64,000 bases of DNA. It comes from Schistocephalus solidus. Its lineage: Eukaryota > Platyhelminthes > Cestoda > Diphyllobothriidea > Diphyllobothriidae. Positions 13,101 to 27,200 of this stretch are shown here, piece after piece (position 1 is the first letter of the stretch; every line of letters begins with the position of its first letter). Made by a program: the position numbers and the translations under genes. Below the pieces are notes generated by a model that ran no database searches, was not told the DNA's origin, and worked only from the letters and a program-made list of their open reading frames with translations. The stretch is taken from NCBI GenBank assembly GCA_017591395.1, contig WEDG01003363.1:54927-118926 (forward strand), given 5' to 3'.

Positions 13101-14946
13101 ACGTGCTTTTAAATGAAATGCTACCCAGGCCTTTGTAAGCGCAGGTAGGCTGGTGTTAGGCAAGCGTTAATTTACATATTATAGCTGAACTACACGATCC
13201 TACAGAGAAAACCTGGGCTCAGGTGTGTGCTAGATGGACAAACATGGCGTGTTTCTTAGCCAAACACATGTAATAATGGTATGGTATTTCATTCGGTGTC
13301 AAGAACTCTCCCTGCCGGTGATGTCTAACGGGCAGACAATGGATGAAGTAGATGAAGTCTCTGTAAAACTAGTACATTTATAGATGAGGAGGCCGAAACT
13401 CTTCGTCCAACCATAGGGATTAATCACCATGTTCTGAGTAAAATAGTTGTTTAAAGGCAGGAAGACAACAATAGCTTCAAACTCTGGAGATTTCCTTTAA
13501 ATCCATCCACTCCTATCTGCTCACTACTTTTCAATTGCCTATCAATACGCAGTTGTAGTGACAATAATTCAGATGTCTTTATTCGGTTGTTAAGGCCTGT
13601 CACGATTAACAACTCACATTTCAATCATGTCCTGTTGTAGGCCAGAGTAAAATACCCTGTTGTTTAGAAAACAGTACTAGCGGTTCGGGAAGTCGGCCGG
13701 AATCTTTAGCTTCGCGCGAAATCCTCGCTGTCTCCTCCACCCACAAGTGCACTTAGAGTTGACTGTGCAAGTTTAGGTAATAGGCAAGATGCAACCCTCT
13801 TTCCCAGATCTCGCGCAAAAATGTATGCTAAAACAGAATCGGCTAGGTAAGTGCTCGATGCGCGTATGTGCAACGAGCAGTATTGGAGGCCTAATCTCAG
13901 CGCGAAACTATCCACTTGAATGATATGGGCAGAATGTTGAATATGTGAAAGACACACTATGCATGGTATCGAAATCCCGTAAAATAAGGTAGAAGAAAAA
14001 ACCATTTTCGTCCAACTTAATGAGCACCATATTCCAAGCACTGTTTACTTAATTCCAGACAATAGTTACAGAAGTATGGTGTACTCCTTGAAATGTATAT
14101 TATTTGAGAAAATTTAGAAGGAATATTCATCAAAATTTAAAGTATGTGTGCGGAGGATATCTTAAATGTTGTTACTCGTGACTGATGGTCTCATAAAATG
14201 TGTAATGATCGGCTTTCAAAGGCAATCCAAGCTAAAAGGCAAAAGAAATTCTTCGTTTATGACTACGTAAATTTTGCGCTTATTATTAGCATACAGTAAA
14301 GCAAACATTTGCGAGCGTATTTCACTATGACTGTGTATCTATGTAACCAAGATAAGCGTATGGAAACTGTCTTGGAAGACAGGAAAATGAACAAAATACG
14401 CTCCGATAATTAGATAAGGCAACATGTTTAAAGCTATTTTGGCCTCAAAAACGTGGGCCAGAGTAAGATTTTCTATTTTTTACACCAGTATTTTCGAACC
14501 ACGAAATAATATTTTGAAAGTAAAAATGAAATGGTTTACGGCGTCTGCAGATATTGAAGCATCATTTTCCCGTGTTTATTGTGCCTTCCATGAGTACGAA
14601 AGCAAGACGATTTTCAAACGGATAATTAAAAAAAATATTTTGCTATTTATAGGGCCAAACGCTTGCATGTTTTTGTAAAAAATTAGGTTTGTTATTAGAA
14701 AACTATGCCAAAGGTTTACTCAAATGCAGGAGGCACTGCGCATAAGCATTCAAAGCTAATCAGCAAAGTGTAAAGTGAAGGAAACCGGTTATCCTGATAA
14801 AACTTGACTTTGGGATCATATGACGACATGCGCGAAACTATGTATCCATTATTCTTTGCTGATCAACCTTGTGAGAAAAGAGTTTAAGGCAATAACAAAA
14901 GTATTCATTGTAAATAAAAGGGCAAACGCAAGTCCCAGGAAGTAAC

Positions 14947-15032
14947 TGAGAAGAAGTCGATGCGATCGCTGGGAGAAAAGCTTTATTCACTTGACTTTTC
15001 AGATTCCCAGCGATCGTATCTACTTCGTCTCA
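14947..15032. other. 86-nt imperfect hairpin, possible pre-miRNA
   Basis: Arms 14947-14974 and 15005-15032 are complementary at 25 of 28 positions around GCGATCGCTGGGA / TCCCAGCGATCG. A further six pairs (GAAAAG/CTTTTC) narrow the loop to about 14 nt. Size, mismatch pattern and loop fit a microRNA precursor in either orientation, but an inverted transposon relic would look the same. I do not recognise a known flatworm miRNA seed. Confidence 0.6.
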
Positions 15033-17029
15033 AAAGTATTAATTGTGGAAATTTCTTGTGAATATAAATTTTCTTTCATATTGATTACTCAGCTTTAGAC
15101 AAGGATTTTCAAAATAATAGGTTCCTATCACCTTAAATAACATAGGTTATTGTCGGTTCTTTTAGTCGTTTTTGAACAACACCGAGTCAATTTAAGGTCA
15201 CACTGGGTGTCCCCGGCTTCTGCCATCGGTGGATATAAAATGCAACATGTTTTTGGAATACATTTTCTCATCATAATAAAATAGCCTCCAGCTCACAGTA
15301 TTGTTTGCTATTAATATTTAACCTTCTGAATCGTCACCTAGCCTCCCAAATTGGATCTTTGATGACCTCTCATTCTTTCATTCGTCATCGTCAGGAAATC
15401 AAATGAACATAGTCACCTAAAACTTTAGTAAAATAAGAAAGATATTTTATCTCGAAACCAACATCGTGGTTCATATTAAGGAGCTATTTTTACCACCAGA
15501 CAGTCGATTTACTACCTCAAATGTGTTGTGTTTGTCGTTGGATGAAATTAACTCACGAAATTGTAAAGGATATTTTTCAAACTCTGTTATTCATAGTTTT
15601 TATTATTTTATATCAGGCTTCACTTTCGGCTTTTATATTTTGCGGTAACTGACTTGCACTTGTTTGTTTCACGAGTCTAATTTTTTATGAAGTATTATTT
15701 CTTAGGCATTAAGTGATAAATTTAATTTTTATGTTGCGTGAGTCATCTGTATTGAAGTGATGCAAGTTGTTTGATTAATGAATTGTGAGCCTCTTTTCGG
15801 AGAAAATTTCCGTGGGCAAGAGCAGGGCTCTTAAAGGCATAGAAGGGTCAGCAGTTCCATTCGTCAACTTGGCATTTAAAGAAATATTTCGATTGATTTG
15901 ACTGTAACATAGGTATTTCAAAACAATGAGTACCAGACTAACAGTGCATTGCGTTTAAAAAAGCCTTCTGGGCGCAGTTTTGTAGTTATGCGCTTTTATT
16001 TGCAGTCAGCAAACTTCTTTATCCGAAAGCCTGTTTTCAGTTTGCAGTATTTATTACCTGTTTTTTCAAAGATGTCTCTATTTGCAACTCATTTAACTAC
16101 ACCCCCATAGGCCGTCTTTATTGGCCTGATTAATAAACGAGTACAAACTAGGTAACACATCCTTAACTAATTCTGCATTCTAAACGCTGACTATGATTTA
16201 ATGCATTAAGTAAGTTTGTCCAGGCGATCGTTTTTTTTCATTGGAGGCAGCGTTGCACTCCAGTCAGGTTTCATCTGTAAATGAAAAACGCTACGCACCG
16301 TTCTAAATTCCAAATTTAACTGCTGCTTTCGTAAGGTCCCTGGTTGATCTGAATCCTGAATGTCGGTGTATTGCCGCTCATCGCGTGTTTCGGTATCCTA
16401 ACTTGGCGGATTTCCCTTCTCTTCATGGTACCACAATCCCTTGGTTATTTGCATTGCATGACTGATTCTTCTGGCAGAAATTGCCTTAGACCCATCTGCG
16501 GCCGTGTGAACCGATTCAAGTTGGAATTAAGGTCACAAAATTGTTTATCGAGCCCTAACAGCCCTAACTTCCAATGGCTTCCGGAGAAGTGACTCACAGG
16601 GAAAGAAGAGTTAGCGTCCACAATGAGGTCAGAGACGGTCGACGCCCGCTCCATAGACGAAGTCCTAAATGTTTATCTTATTTTTTTCCGGCTGAAGCAG
16701 TTTGCAAATGTTAGTAATTACAGAGCGGTGGTATAATAAATGAGTTCGCTTAACGAGACAGAGATTTATATTTTTTCTGAAGCCAGCGAATGAGTTTTAG
16801 TAGGAAGTTTTGATAACCTGATCGTTTGAGTTCCCTAAAGGCAAAATATTTTTTATGTAAATTAAAACAGCAAGGTCTCGAACTCTAGGCCAACTTTAGA
16901 CCTATTTTTGAACGTGTTTTCAATGAGGCAAACAGGGCTGGAACGATTCGGCTAACTGCCGCACCCGTGGAGATTGCACAAGCAAGCTCTCGTAGAAGAA
17001 TGGAATAGGAACGTCTTCTAATACAGCAA

Positions 17030-17160
17030 GCCTTGTGCTAAATTCCAGGGCCTTTGCGGTTACAGTGAAGGATTAGGCTAGGGCAGGAGTATAGGCACCC
17101 TTTCCTGAATTCAGCACAAGACTATTTCAACCGCGAGGGTAGGTTCCAGCTCCCGTGTCT
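17030..17160 (+). repeat. GGTTA-rich dispersed repeat, short copy
   Basis: GGTTACAGTGAAGGATTAGG is followed by the shared tail motif CTTTCCTGAATTCAGCACAAG. The core is shorter and more decayed than in the other copies. Confidence 0.45.
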
Positions 17161-20100
17161 TGTCACTGATCCTTCTGTGTTACGCTTCAAATATTGCAAT
17201 ATTTAGACCTCAAAATAAGCTAGGTTTGTTGGTTATGAGAAGGGTAAGGACATATCTCTAGAACAAGGTGCTGATTAGCTTGCCAAAGTAGAGAAACGGA
17301 CACATATAGGGTCCTTTCTTTCTAAGGATGCAGAGTCTATTATCCCAGCATTTAAAGAGCTAACAACGCTGCCCGTACGAGGAGAGGAAGGGGGAGGAGC
17401 ACGTATCCACTGGGCAGCGACTTTTGCGGGTCATTTGCAGCAGGACAGGGGAAATATGAAGTAAGATGAGAAAACATTCTCTTTGAGTCAGGAAAGTTCA
17501 AAAGACGTACACGAAGTGAGGCCAGAAACGAGAATTCTGGAATCTACTGTCCCCAAAAGTTAGCAAACGACTTCATCATGAAGAATATCATTCAGGTTAT
17601 AGGGATTGTCATCAATGAGCTATTTTGGGGCGTTATAAGTAGGATTGACGTTGACCGGTGATCGCTCAGGTGTCCTACATTAGTTGGATGATTAGGATTG
17701 ATAGTTCTGCCTCATTTAGTTTCCTAACTCATGTTTAACACAAATCATATTGTGTCAAAGGTAATTCTAACTTGCCACCAACAGACCAAAAGAAAAGACT
17801 TCTCAATTCATGCATTGTTCCATCAGCCAGGGCACTGAAAACGGCAAAATAAACTTGATCATTGTCAATGCCTTGAAGATCCTTAGAACAGACCTAATTA
17901 GGTGGTATAGACACAAGTTAATAGATGCGATTCAAGATTTAATCCCATGTTAGTCTCTGCGAAGAGTGGTCTGATTACATTCATAATCTTAAACTCACAC
18001 AATTTTTTGTTTTCTAGGGCAAGCGAACACCAAAACGGTGAGAACTTGGCATAATAGCCTACAATCTCTGCTGTCACAACGTCTTGAGATGAGAGTGGAT
18101 TGGCTAATCGTAGAATAGCCGCGAGCAGTGTTGGCTGCTGTTTAACATGGCAGAGGATTTCCAATCAAATCAGTATGCTTACTTTCAACGTTTTGCTCGG
18201 AAGCTTGTCTAACAAGTCAGAGTAAATAGGAAAAGGGTTAAACGGACCAGGTCGTTTTAAAACACGCATTGATATTCAATAACACTATAAAAAAAATTAA
18301 AATACCAGTCACTTGTTTGCGAGAGCAGTGGTAACAGGTAAGAATGCAGAATGTCCACATCTGCCGCAAAGATTGTGCTGGTCTAAAGACCATGTCGGAT
18401 GTAAGTACCAAACTTAAACAGCCACCAACCAATCAGCCACAAACACAGTTGCCTAAGGCCCCTATATCAGCGTGTTGAGACGCACTGCAGTCCATAAATT
18501 ATCTAATGCCCTGTGTGATTTGAAGCTAACGTTTAGGATGAAAGGCAGAGACTTAAACTATAAGTCGGCACCCTTAGTTGTGTCATATTTCGTTCTTTGT
18601 TGTCCCAAACCTTCTGATATGTTTTCAACTGGCAGTTACTAACTGGAAAACTGTACTCAACTGTGATATTTATTCTACTCCTAAGAGGAGTGCTAACGCG
18701 TAAAGCGTCAACAGCAATAAGCACGAAAAGACAATTGGAGGTGTTCTGGGGTGGGGTGGGTGTGGAGAAGCATGACCGAACCAATTTGCGTCGACCACCT
18801 CTTTTAAATATTTAAGCTAGAGCCATAGTAACAACTACCGCAATATAATGGCAGTCTTTTGTGTGCCCACTCCTGTCTGGGGCTTTTTCCTTTAATTATG
18901 TAGTGCACTTGTTCAGACAGACTGACAGACTCCCGCATCCTTTCAGTACTTATGGAAGTTTGCTATAATAGTTCCCCGCCTTCTGCAAAGTTTCCTTCGT
19001 GCTAGGAACTAACGATCAGGTGTCCGACTGGGAGGACATCCTCCTAGAGACGCTGACTCAGACCTTAACAACCTGCAGCCTAGCAACTGGCTAAACAAGA
19101 AACTACCTGTGCTCGCGAGCAGCTTGGCTCGTCCTTTACCGCAGTTTTACGGAGGCCTAGCAACCGACTGAGGTAAATGCTTCTCGATGGTGAACAAAAC
19201 AGGCACTGGTCCTGATGAGTACTATCATGGACTAACTGTCAACTAATAACCCTCATGCGTCATCCTCTGTGTTCTGTAGGTAGTCTAACCTGTGGTCAGG
19301 CAATGACTTTCCGTTCGTGGTATGCGCTGCGCGTCTTCACAGTGTAGTAGGGAATGGAAAAACCCCATGTCATGTCTGAGGCTCGGTAAGGAAATTCAAA
19401 TCATTTAAAAATACGCTTTATGATAAGAAAGTTTAGCAAGAAATTGTTTGACATCCTAACTAGGCACTGGGGCTACCCTGCCTGAGATGCCAAGGTTCTG
19501 TTACCATTTACAAAAATAAGAATTCGCCGTAGAGTATTTAAGCGATGCAAAGAGCCTGGTACCATATGTCCAGCAGCAGAGAGCGTGCAAATTTCCGACT
19601 CAATAAAGTGGATATTTCAAGTATTTGTTAGAGGGCCAGGGTAAATGTAAAAAAAACAGCCAAAAATTGTAATATCTCTTTTTGGTTTTGAGGAACTATG
19701 TGGTGGTTTGTGACAGCAGTCTTCTCTTTTACCGTTTCGCAACACCTAGAATGATCGCCCTCAACTGTGCTCTGCCTTTGTTCGCATGAGTCATGGGATC
19801 GAGGACCATATGTGCGCTCTAGAATACGTTACACCTCATTCAAACAAGCCTTCAGTTAATCATACTCACGTTTTCCGCAGCCAGATCTTGATTGGAGACT
19901 GTGGAGGGTACAGTCAATACTTACGATGCGATGGAATGGCTGGAATCGGAATACGGGGAGAATCAAATTGGTAGTCTCTGTGCTCATTAAAGGTGCAGCC
20001 GGACGAACGCCTGCACACCAGCCTTCTGGTTAATCTTATGCTGGTTGCAGAACGTTCGAGCCTTTCGGATGACGATAAAAATTCTCAAGCTCTTCTACGT

Positions 20101-20299
20101 TTGGTTGTTTAGCGGAGGGCCTGCGATAATCCAATGTCCACCAGTTATTTGATTGTGTGCTAGTTTTGATACAGAAGGGGACGGCTGTCGATTTCTTAAA
20201 AAATTCCCGCCACACATTTTTTTATCTTTAATAAGAAACCAAATTAGCTTGATGAGTGTAGCACAGTGGTATTCCACCTAACGATCACTTATATGGCTC

Positions 20300-20600
20300 C
20301 CTAAACAGGACATGAGAAGAGGAACCGTTCGCATTACAGATGCCCTTGAGTCAAACTCCCGGGAAATAAGGCCAGGGCAAAATTGATGCTGAATTTGAAG
20401 GTAAGGTTTAGTTTTAGGGTAAGGTTTAAGGTAAATGTTAACTATAGCGGTGGGGATAATGGTTACGATTAGAGCTACGGTTTAGGTTAATGGTAAAGCT
20501 TCTTCTAGGGTTAAGACACGGAACTATTAACCCTTCGTGAAATTCAGTGCAGGGCCAGTTCTTTTCCTTGTGCGGGGCGTTCCTATCCGATTTAGAAGGC
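20300..20600 (+). repeat. GGTTA-rich dispersed repeat, copy 2
   Basis: Core about 20397-20520 (AAGGTAAGGTTTAGTTTTAG, GGTTTAGGTTAATGG), with upstream AGGACATGAGAAGAGGAACC and a downstream tail GTGAAATTCAGTGCAGGGCC. Both flanks match the copy at 9.6-10.1 kb in order, which supports one element family. Confidence 0.55.
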
Positions 20601-23600
20601 CATCGAAGTAATTCTTGCCATATCGTTATTAGGAAACCTGTGGTTGTTTGTATTTCTGGTGAGACCTCTTGATTGTGCACAGCGAGTAAACAACACTTGT
20701 TTAAAACCTTAGCCATTTCCTATAATAAAACTGGAAATACCAGGTTATCGGGAATGCTTGCAATCCGTTAATCGTATTGGAGACTATCTGGATACCACCT
20801 CAAAGCTGTCATTGACGCCAACCGTTGAAGATCACAGGGGAACAATATCTGCACTCTTCAGCTGTTATGTACTCACATCTTTAATAACACTGGCACTTGA
20901 CAAATTTCCTTGACATTTTCAAAACTAACGTGACGATTTTTCTGTCCGTCCGTGTCCGCAACTTCAACGACCGCAATTTTTTCAACGTTATTAGGCTTTG
21001 GCATGCTAATTAGTCGGTCAATAAATCCTGCGTAAGTTATATTTACGCACAAAGGTTGATTGCCAGAGTAAATACTGCACCCGATCAAAGTACTGCCAAT
21101 AAAAATGGTAAGGGAAGAATACTGCGCCCAGGTAATAAGCCGCATGCTGTCGGAAAACAACAAAATAACGCATGCTTAATGCGGTGGTCACATCTTGCTG
21201 TGGTTTCGATCTCATCAAGCTCAAAGAAGCAGTGGTTTCTGCCGACAGATCACCGATCCAAGCGTAGGCCTTATTCCGCCTCGGTGCTGACGCGTGTGCG
21301 GTCATGCACGTACGGAGTAAGTTTCCCCTTTCTGCGACCTCTTTGCTTTGCCCGCAACGTCGACAAATGACTTCAGACGTATTTCGCAGTACCAGCATGA
21401 CTTTGAGTTCCATCACTGGGTGTCGGGTAACGGCCTATGGTCCTTGATTAGCCACGAATCCAGGTGACCTCGGTAGGTGACCGACGGATTCTAAGACGTT
21501 CCTCACATATATAAATTCTGGCAAATATGAGTACGATGTTTTCCAGGTCACAACCGTCACTCACTCCTGCTACTTCATGTCCTGTAAATATGCCGTTCCC
21601 GCTTTCGCTTTTCACTTCGAATGTTTGGACCTCCTAATTAACTCTTTGCTTTGGAATCCTCCAGAGGAACTCACTTACCTTCTACACTAAGACCACTTTC
21701 GAGAATATTTTTAAGTTTGAATGCCATATGTGGATCGCTACTTTTAAGGTAAAAGATCGTGTAAAAGGCCTATTGAAAAAAATAAATAACCGATTTGCTT
21801 GAACCAAAAAAGTACTGTCTGCATATGGAGGGTCGTGCCATTTCATTCAATTATACTCAAATGCGATCAGCCTGACGAGAAAGGGAATGAACGCTGTAGT
21901 CTTTGATAATCATGTCAAACTCAGAGGAAGGCATCGATGGAGTTTGCATAACACCTGAAATATCCACATGCCCACTGGTGGCCATCGATAAAGTAGGGTA
22001 TTCTCGGTGGGAGGTTTGGCTGGTTAAATATAAGATCCATGGTTTATTTACCGACGAAACATATATCCTTTCTGCAAATCAACAAACATTTCTTAATAAG
22101 CCCTGAATTTTCTTTCTATCGGGGCCGACAGTGAAGACTCGATAAGTAGAAGAGCTGTCTGGGCTATGGCTGCAGATAGGCGTCTCGACCTTACTGACGA
22201 AGACAATCGTTCTATTCGAATTAACCAGAATGAAACCCTGACCTGTAGACGTCCCTGGCGGAAGGTCAATCTAATAACGAGTCAGCATTTCGCAGTCGTT
22301 GGTTTTTAAAGTCAAAATTCCGTGTTTACTAGCAGTCCAAGTCTAAAAGGTGTAACCTTAACAAAGAAGTCTCATTCGAAATGGAAGTCCAATTGGCTAA
22401 ATGGTTGAACTGAAGCAACCAATGTATGATAATGGGACCTGAAGGAAGCCAAGCGGGAACACGAAAAACGAAATGAACTGGAGTCAAGAAGATAGCCGAG
22501 ACATTTATGCTTAGGATAGCAACAATAATAATGCCACTCTTTATGACTAATAAAACTGTTGCTACTTAAATGCCACCATTGGGGATTTTATCGTTGTGGG
22601 AACAGGAATCTTACTGTGTCATAAGACCAATAAAATCCATGTGGCTGAAAATGGTCTTGTCATTACGAGGTTTCCTCTGCTGAGCATAATAATCAGAGCT
22701 CAAATAGATGAGGAAGCGAAGGTATAAACGTAAACAATTTTTAGCGGCTGGATGTTTGGGAGATTTTTCATCCACTAGCTACTGCCACTTTCCATAAGCA
22801 CACAACTTCCCGGTTCTCAATAAAACGAACAAGAACCGTGGATGAACACTACGCTTCCACGACTGTGATCGAGATAAGTTTAATAAGACATATGTTGCAA
22901 ACGGGAGACCTCAACGCGTACTATAACTTCCAAGAGTGGTTTACTGTCATCTCACCATAATTGCTTTAGGACTGCGCATTTGTACAGTTTTCACACATAA
23001 ATAATTGAATAAACGCCTTTACGCCCAAACATCTTTATTTGAGCGTGGTTGCAGTTGTATAGGGTTTAATGTCGTGTATGGCGCCCCCACGTTTTACCAC
23101 ACTGCATTTGTTAAGGTAGTACTCTTAATTCTGTGGCTTTCAAATCAGGCAGTTGCGCTATCACGAATAGCTCCAACTGGCCATTAGAATCTTTAAACAA
23201 TCGTGTTCATCGGCCGGTCTATTATATAAATTGTAGGTTACCTCCATGTATATGGAAAACCCAAGATATTACTTTTTGATAGGAACGCAGGTAATCTGAG
23301 TATACTTTCAAAGAGCAAGTAGCCAAATAAAATATAAAAGCAATTGATTTGTAAAAACTCGTACGTTGTAACTAAAAGCCAAATGGGTCAGGAAATCTCC
23401 GTTAGCGTCAGATATGTTACACATGCATTAACTGACAATTTTGATATTTCTAAGGGGAGATTATGTGGAATAGAAAACTCGAAGGCTGGATCAATTTTGC
23501 CAGATAGCAACGAACCAGCAATTGCAATGCCGTAGTTCAGACCATAGATGCCTTTCTTTATGTATTTTTACACCTATTTACGCAAGTATGGTTTTTAATT

Positions 23601-25837
23601 AAAAATAATGGTCTGTCATAGTCTGATGCGAATCAGAATAAATTTTTGTTTTAATGGAAGCAGGCTCCGTGGTAGTGATTCTCCAAGTTGGTGTTGGGGT
23701 GGCCGTTGTAAGCGGTTTTGTCGCGCCCATTACTAGCACATCGTGCACGCTGCCTGTTTCCCATGAGAAGATAGCAATCTCCCCCAAAATGATGAATCAT
23801 CTTAGGAAAAAAAACGGTAGACTCAAGAAATGATCAATCTCAGGCTCAGTCAACCGTTCGTGGGACAGAGCTGACAACGGATATGAACGGCAAACCGCAA
23901 AATGTATTTAATTTTACAAAAAGGATAAAGTCACCTGTACATGGGGTCGCTTCAATAACAGTAAGAAGCCATATTTTGTCTTACATGCACAGCGAGAAAG
24001 ACAAACATAACTTGCTATCCAAGGCTCAGCTCCTGTCTTAAATTTTTGTCCGTGCATTTTTGAGCAAAGGAAAGTTTAGGTAAAAGTGCCCACTAAATCT
24101 TCGCATACTGGTTTTTCATTGAGTCCACGATTAATCTGGACACTTTTAATTACTTCTACGGATTTTTTCACACGTGACGAGCGAACTAAACTGCAGTTGA
24201 TATTTCTTAAAAAGCAACTTATATAGGACAAACTACTCTTTTCTTCTTTTGCAACTTTAAAAATCGTTTCTAAGAGGCTGAGCCAGGCATAAGGATACAT
24301 TCCTTTACGTTTACAGTCAGGTCCTCCGAAAATTTCGTGAATATTTTTTAGCTGCCGAATTTCCGTTGACGAAAAGCAAAGCAGCATAGATGTCTTAATC
24401 AACACTCGAACAGACTACTTAGTGAAACAACATATTCCACGCGCTTTTTAAACCTTTTTCTGCAGACGCAGACTTCCATTTTGAACAAATCCACGGACAC
24501 ATTTAAGTAATTTTTCATCTTTCACTACTGTAGAGACTCTGTAAGAGGTTACTGCAGTTTTCAAGAAAAAAACGCATATTTAATGGTTTAATATTTCTTA
24601 GCAAATAAAGTGACGGACCTCAGAAAGTAGTCAACGAGGTCAGGCAACAAGGACCGGATTGGAAACCGCGGAAGACTATACTTTAACCTTAACGTATTGC
24701 ATGCATATAATCGAGAGTTAACTATAAGAATTCATCACCTATAACATATCTGCTTGACCTCCAGTTTGGAAAACTTGGGCAGGCCAATTTAAGAAAAATT
24801 CACAGTCTTTCTTTGTGAAGCTGGTTTTATAGAAAGTAACATATAATCACAGACATGCTTACGCGTGTCAATGCTTATTTTTGCGCCCTAGCATGTGCTC
24901 TGATTAGGTACATTTAATTTACATGTTCAAGGGCAAGTACACTGAGGTTTTCACAGATTCGTAAATCCTGCGCGAAAACAAATCAGGTTCTTCACATGCA
25001 GTAGGTAACCTCACTCTTGAAATATCTTTTGATGTCTTGAACTATCGTGTGTGGCTACTTCGGCATAAGTTTGTGTTGTTATTTTGTTCGTTGAATTATT
25101 TTTGAGGCGCAGAAGGCCTATTTCAAAATGTATTCATTTAAAAGCTGCTTTATGAAAGATTATCAGGTCAGATTAGGACGAAATTGGACAGTTTCGGATA
25201 TCCAAGTAATTTCCTGCCCTATTTCATAGCATAGATTATAGCCTGTTGTTTGTGCGTGTTTTGCTATAAAATAGCGTTAGTCCCAGCAGGAAAATGTTCA
25301 AATAAATCACTGTTAAAATAGTAAAATCTGATCTTAAGTCAGTGCAAATCAGGCAAAGGTAAGTATGAGAAAGCGCATTCCTTTCCAGAAATAAGGGCAC
25401 TTCAGGTTTAAAATTATTTTTTTGTAAATGCATAACGTTTTTGCTTTAAAATGCAGCACTTATCTTATGTGCTGGTAAGTTATTTTATGACAAAAAAAAG
25501 GGAGAACGTTAACATATTTTTATAGGGTACTCACGACAGGCTGTCACTTCTCTGTATCCCGCCATGCATTGACGATGCGAAAACACTTCCTAGCGGACGT
25601 CGACTTTGAGTATCTACCGAAATCGGCAGCTGTAAAACTGCCATGTAATTCATTAACTACTATTTTAGCCGATACTTTCCTCAGACATTAATCTTTAACT
25701 TTAAGCAAATCAGTACATTCTAGGTTCTATACGCAGAGACTGAAATTCAGCATGAATATTTGGGCAAAAGCCCATCGGTAACAGCCGTAACAGGGTAATA
25801 TTCTTCAAATGCTACAGACAAGACGAGTGAGTCCTGT

Positions 25838-25863
25838 AACCGATCGGTGAGTGCCCCATTACA

Positions 25864-25896
<33 letters not shown>

Positions 25897-26056
25897 TTGT
25901 GTGGCTCACCGATCTGGTCAGGGGCATGTATGTCCCTCTGTGCCTTGAAACTTACTTTAGAGCCATTGCAGGCAGTCGCATAGCGACTTGTGGTATCTAT
26001 GCCGATAAGGTAGAATTGACCATTCCGGTCTCCCTCGTCTTTGTCAGTTCTATCTT
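25838..26056 (-). mobile_element. 302-bp-family element, old partial copy, with (TA)n at its edge
   Basis: From about 25893 the minus-strand element reads GTGTGGCTCACCGATCTGG, GGCATGTATGTCCCTCTGTG, GGCAGTCGCATAGCGACTTG, then GACCATTCCGGTCTCCCTCG and TTTGTCAGTTC. The orientation of the last part is mixed, so the copy is rearranged. To its left, beyond the (TA)n at 25864-25890, CCGATCGGTGAGTGCCCC is the inverse of the element end, placing the (TA)n between inverted ends. Diverged relative to the 60-63 kb copies. Confidence 0.65.
25864..25890. repeat. (TA)n microsatellite
   Basis: Uninterrupted AT alternation of about 27 nt between inverted repeat-element ends. Confidence 0.9.
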
Positions 26057-26774
26057 AACATATATGTTTATAATGTGGTTAATACTACAAACACATGTAC
26101 TATCTAAAAGCCCAGGCACGTTTCGCCGATATCCTGTGACTGTATGACGCAATTGTGAGGTGTTCAGCTACTCATTTGGCCTCCGGCCTTCTGCCCAAAT
26201 ATTCATATCAAAGATCGGCCTGGGCCTATTGACCTTAGAACATACTGATTTGCTTCATGTGAAAAGTTAATTTCTGTGGACACTAACATTTTCCAATTTC
26301 AAAACTAGAGTATCTACGAGAAAGTTCACGAGGAAGCTAATGGATCCACTGATATGCCGAAACCCTCGCAGTTGTGTCATGCAGCGGCAGAATATCGTAG
26401 AAACACGTGTCGGGGCTTTTAGCCAGTACCCGTGCTGCCAGTATGGTGGATCATTCAACCTTAATATACTAGCTAATCTGTTAACTACCAGCCAGATCAC
26501 AGTCTGGATAATTATAAACAACAGAACAGTGCCTAGAATTAAAAAGCAGCAAGTTGAGGACAATTCACAGAGAACATATTTTAATACTCTCGCTGCGCAT
26601 AATGAGAAAAAGGACGAACAAATTCGGCATCTATCAGAAAAATGTTGTGACAAAGCCATGGTAAAGTAGAAAACTGAGTAAAAAAGGTTTCTTATTTGCT
26701 CTGGGGTATATTAATTTTAGAACCTCATTCTAGAAAGCAGCAAATTTTGTGCTTGAGTGTTATTTTTAGATAAG

Positions 26775-27200
26775 CCGCAGAAGTTGATCCCCATGGTCAT
26801 TTATGGGACAAAATTCATCAAGAGTACACCCCATCGACAAAAACGTTCAAGCGCTGTCGACGTCTGCTGGTAGGCATGTCCATGAAGTTCGGAGGAAGAG
26901 ATCGATCTGGCGGTAAACCGCGGAGACCACAAATAACAAGGCATTCGCTGAAATAGTTAAGGATGTCTTCGGTTATACCGACAAGGACCCTAATGTCACA
27001 GGATAATGCTCCTGTTCACAGCTCAATTAAGGCATGGGTCTCAGGTAGCCTACGACTATAATCGAACATTTTACTCCACACTCAACGTCTCTGTTTGCGG
27101 GCTGTGAAGCATTTGCTTATCCGCTAACAACCTGGACCTCATTTCGATAGAACATATCTTCGCGTTAATCAAAATAAATTAGGACAAGCCAGTCCAGTCC
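26775..27200 (+). pseudogene. Tc1/mariner-like transposase remnant (DDE C-terminal half)
   Basis: The plus strand shows the order of a Tc1/mariner catalytic region broken by frameshifts and stops. KRSSAVDVCW (near 26845) resembles the SVMVWG strand. SQDNAPVHSSIKAWVSG (near 26995-27045) is the second catalytic Asp motif DNAPxHxS. NNLDLISIEHIFALIKIN (near 27125-27180) corresponds to SPDLNPIEHxWxxLK with the third acidic residue. An open frame at 26340-26669 with a helix-turn-helix-like stretch (FNLNILANLLTTSQITVWII) might be the N-terminal DNA-binding part, but that is weak. No terminal inverted repeats were found. Clearly inactive. Confidence 0.6.

Noticed and set aside
16371..16654. Overlapping plus and minus open frames of about 70 codons
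   Set aside because: No recognisable domain, start context or splice structure.
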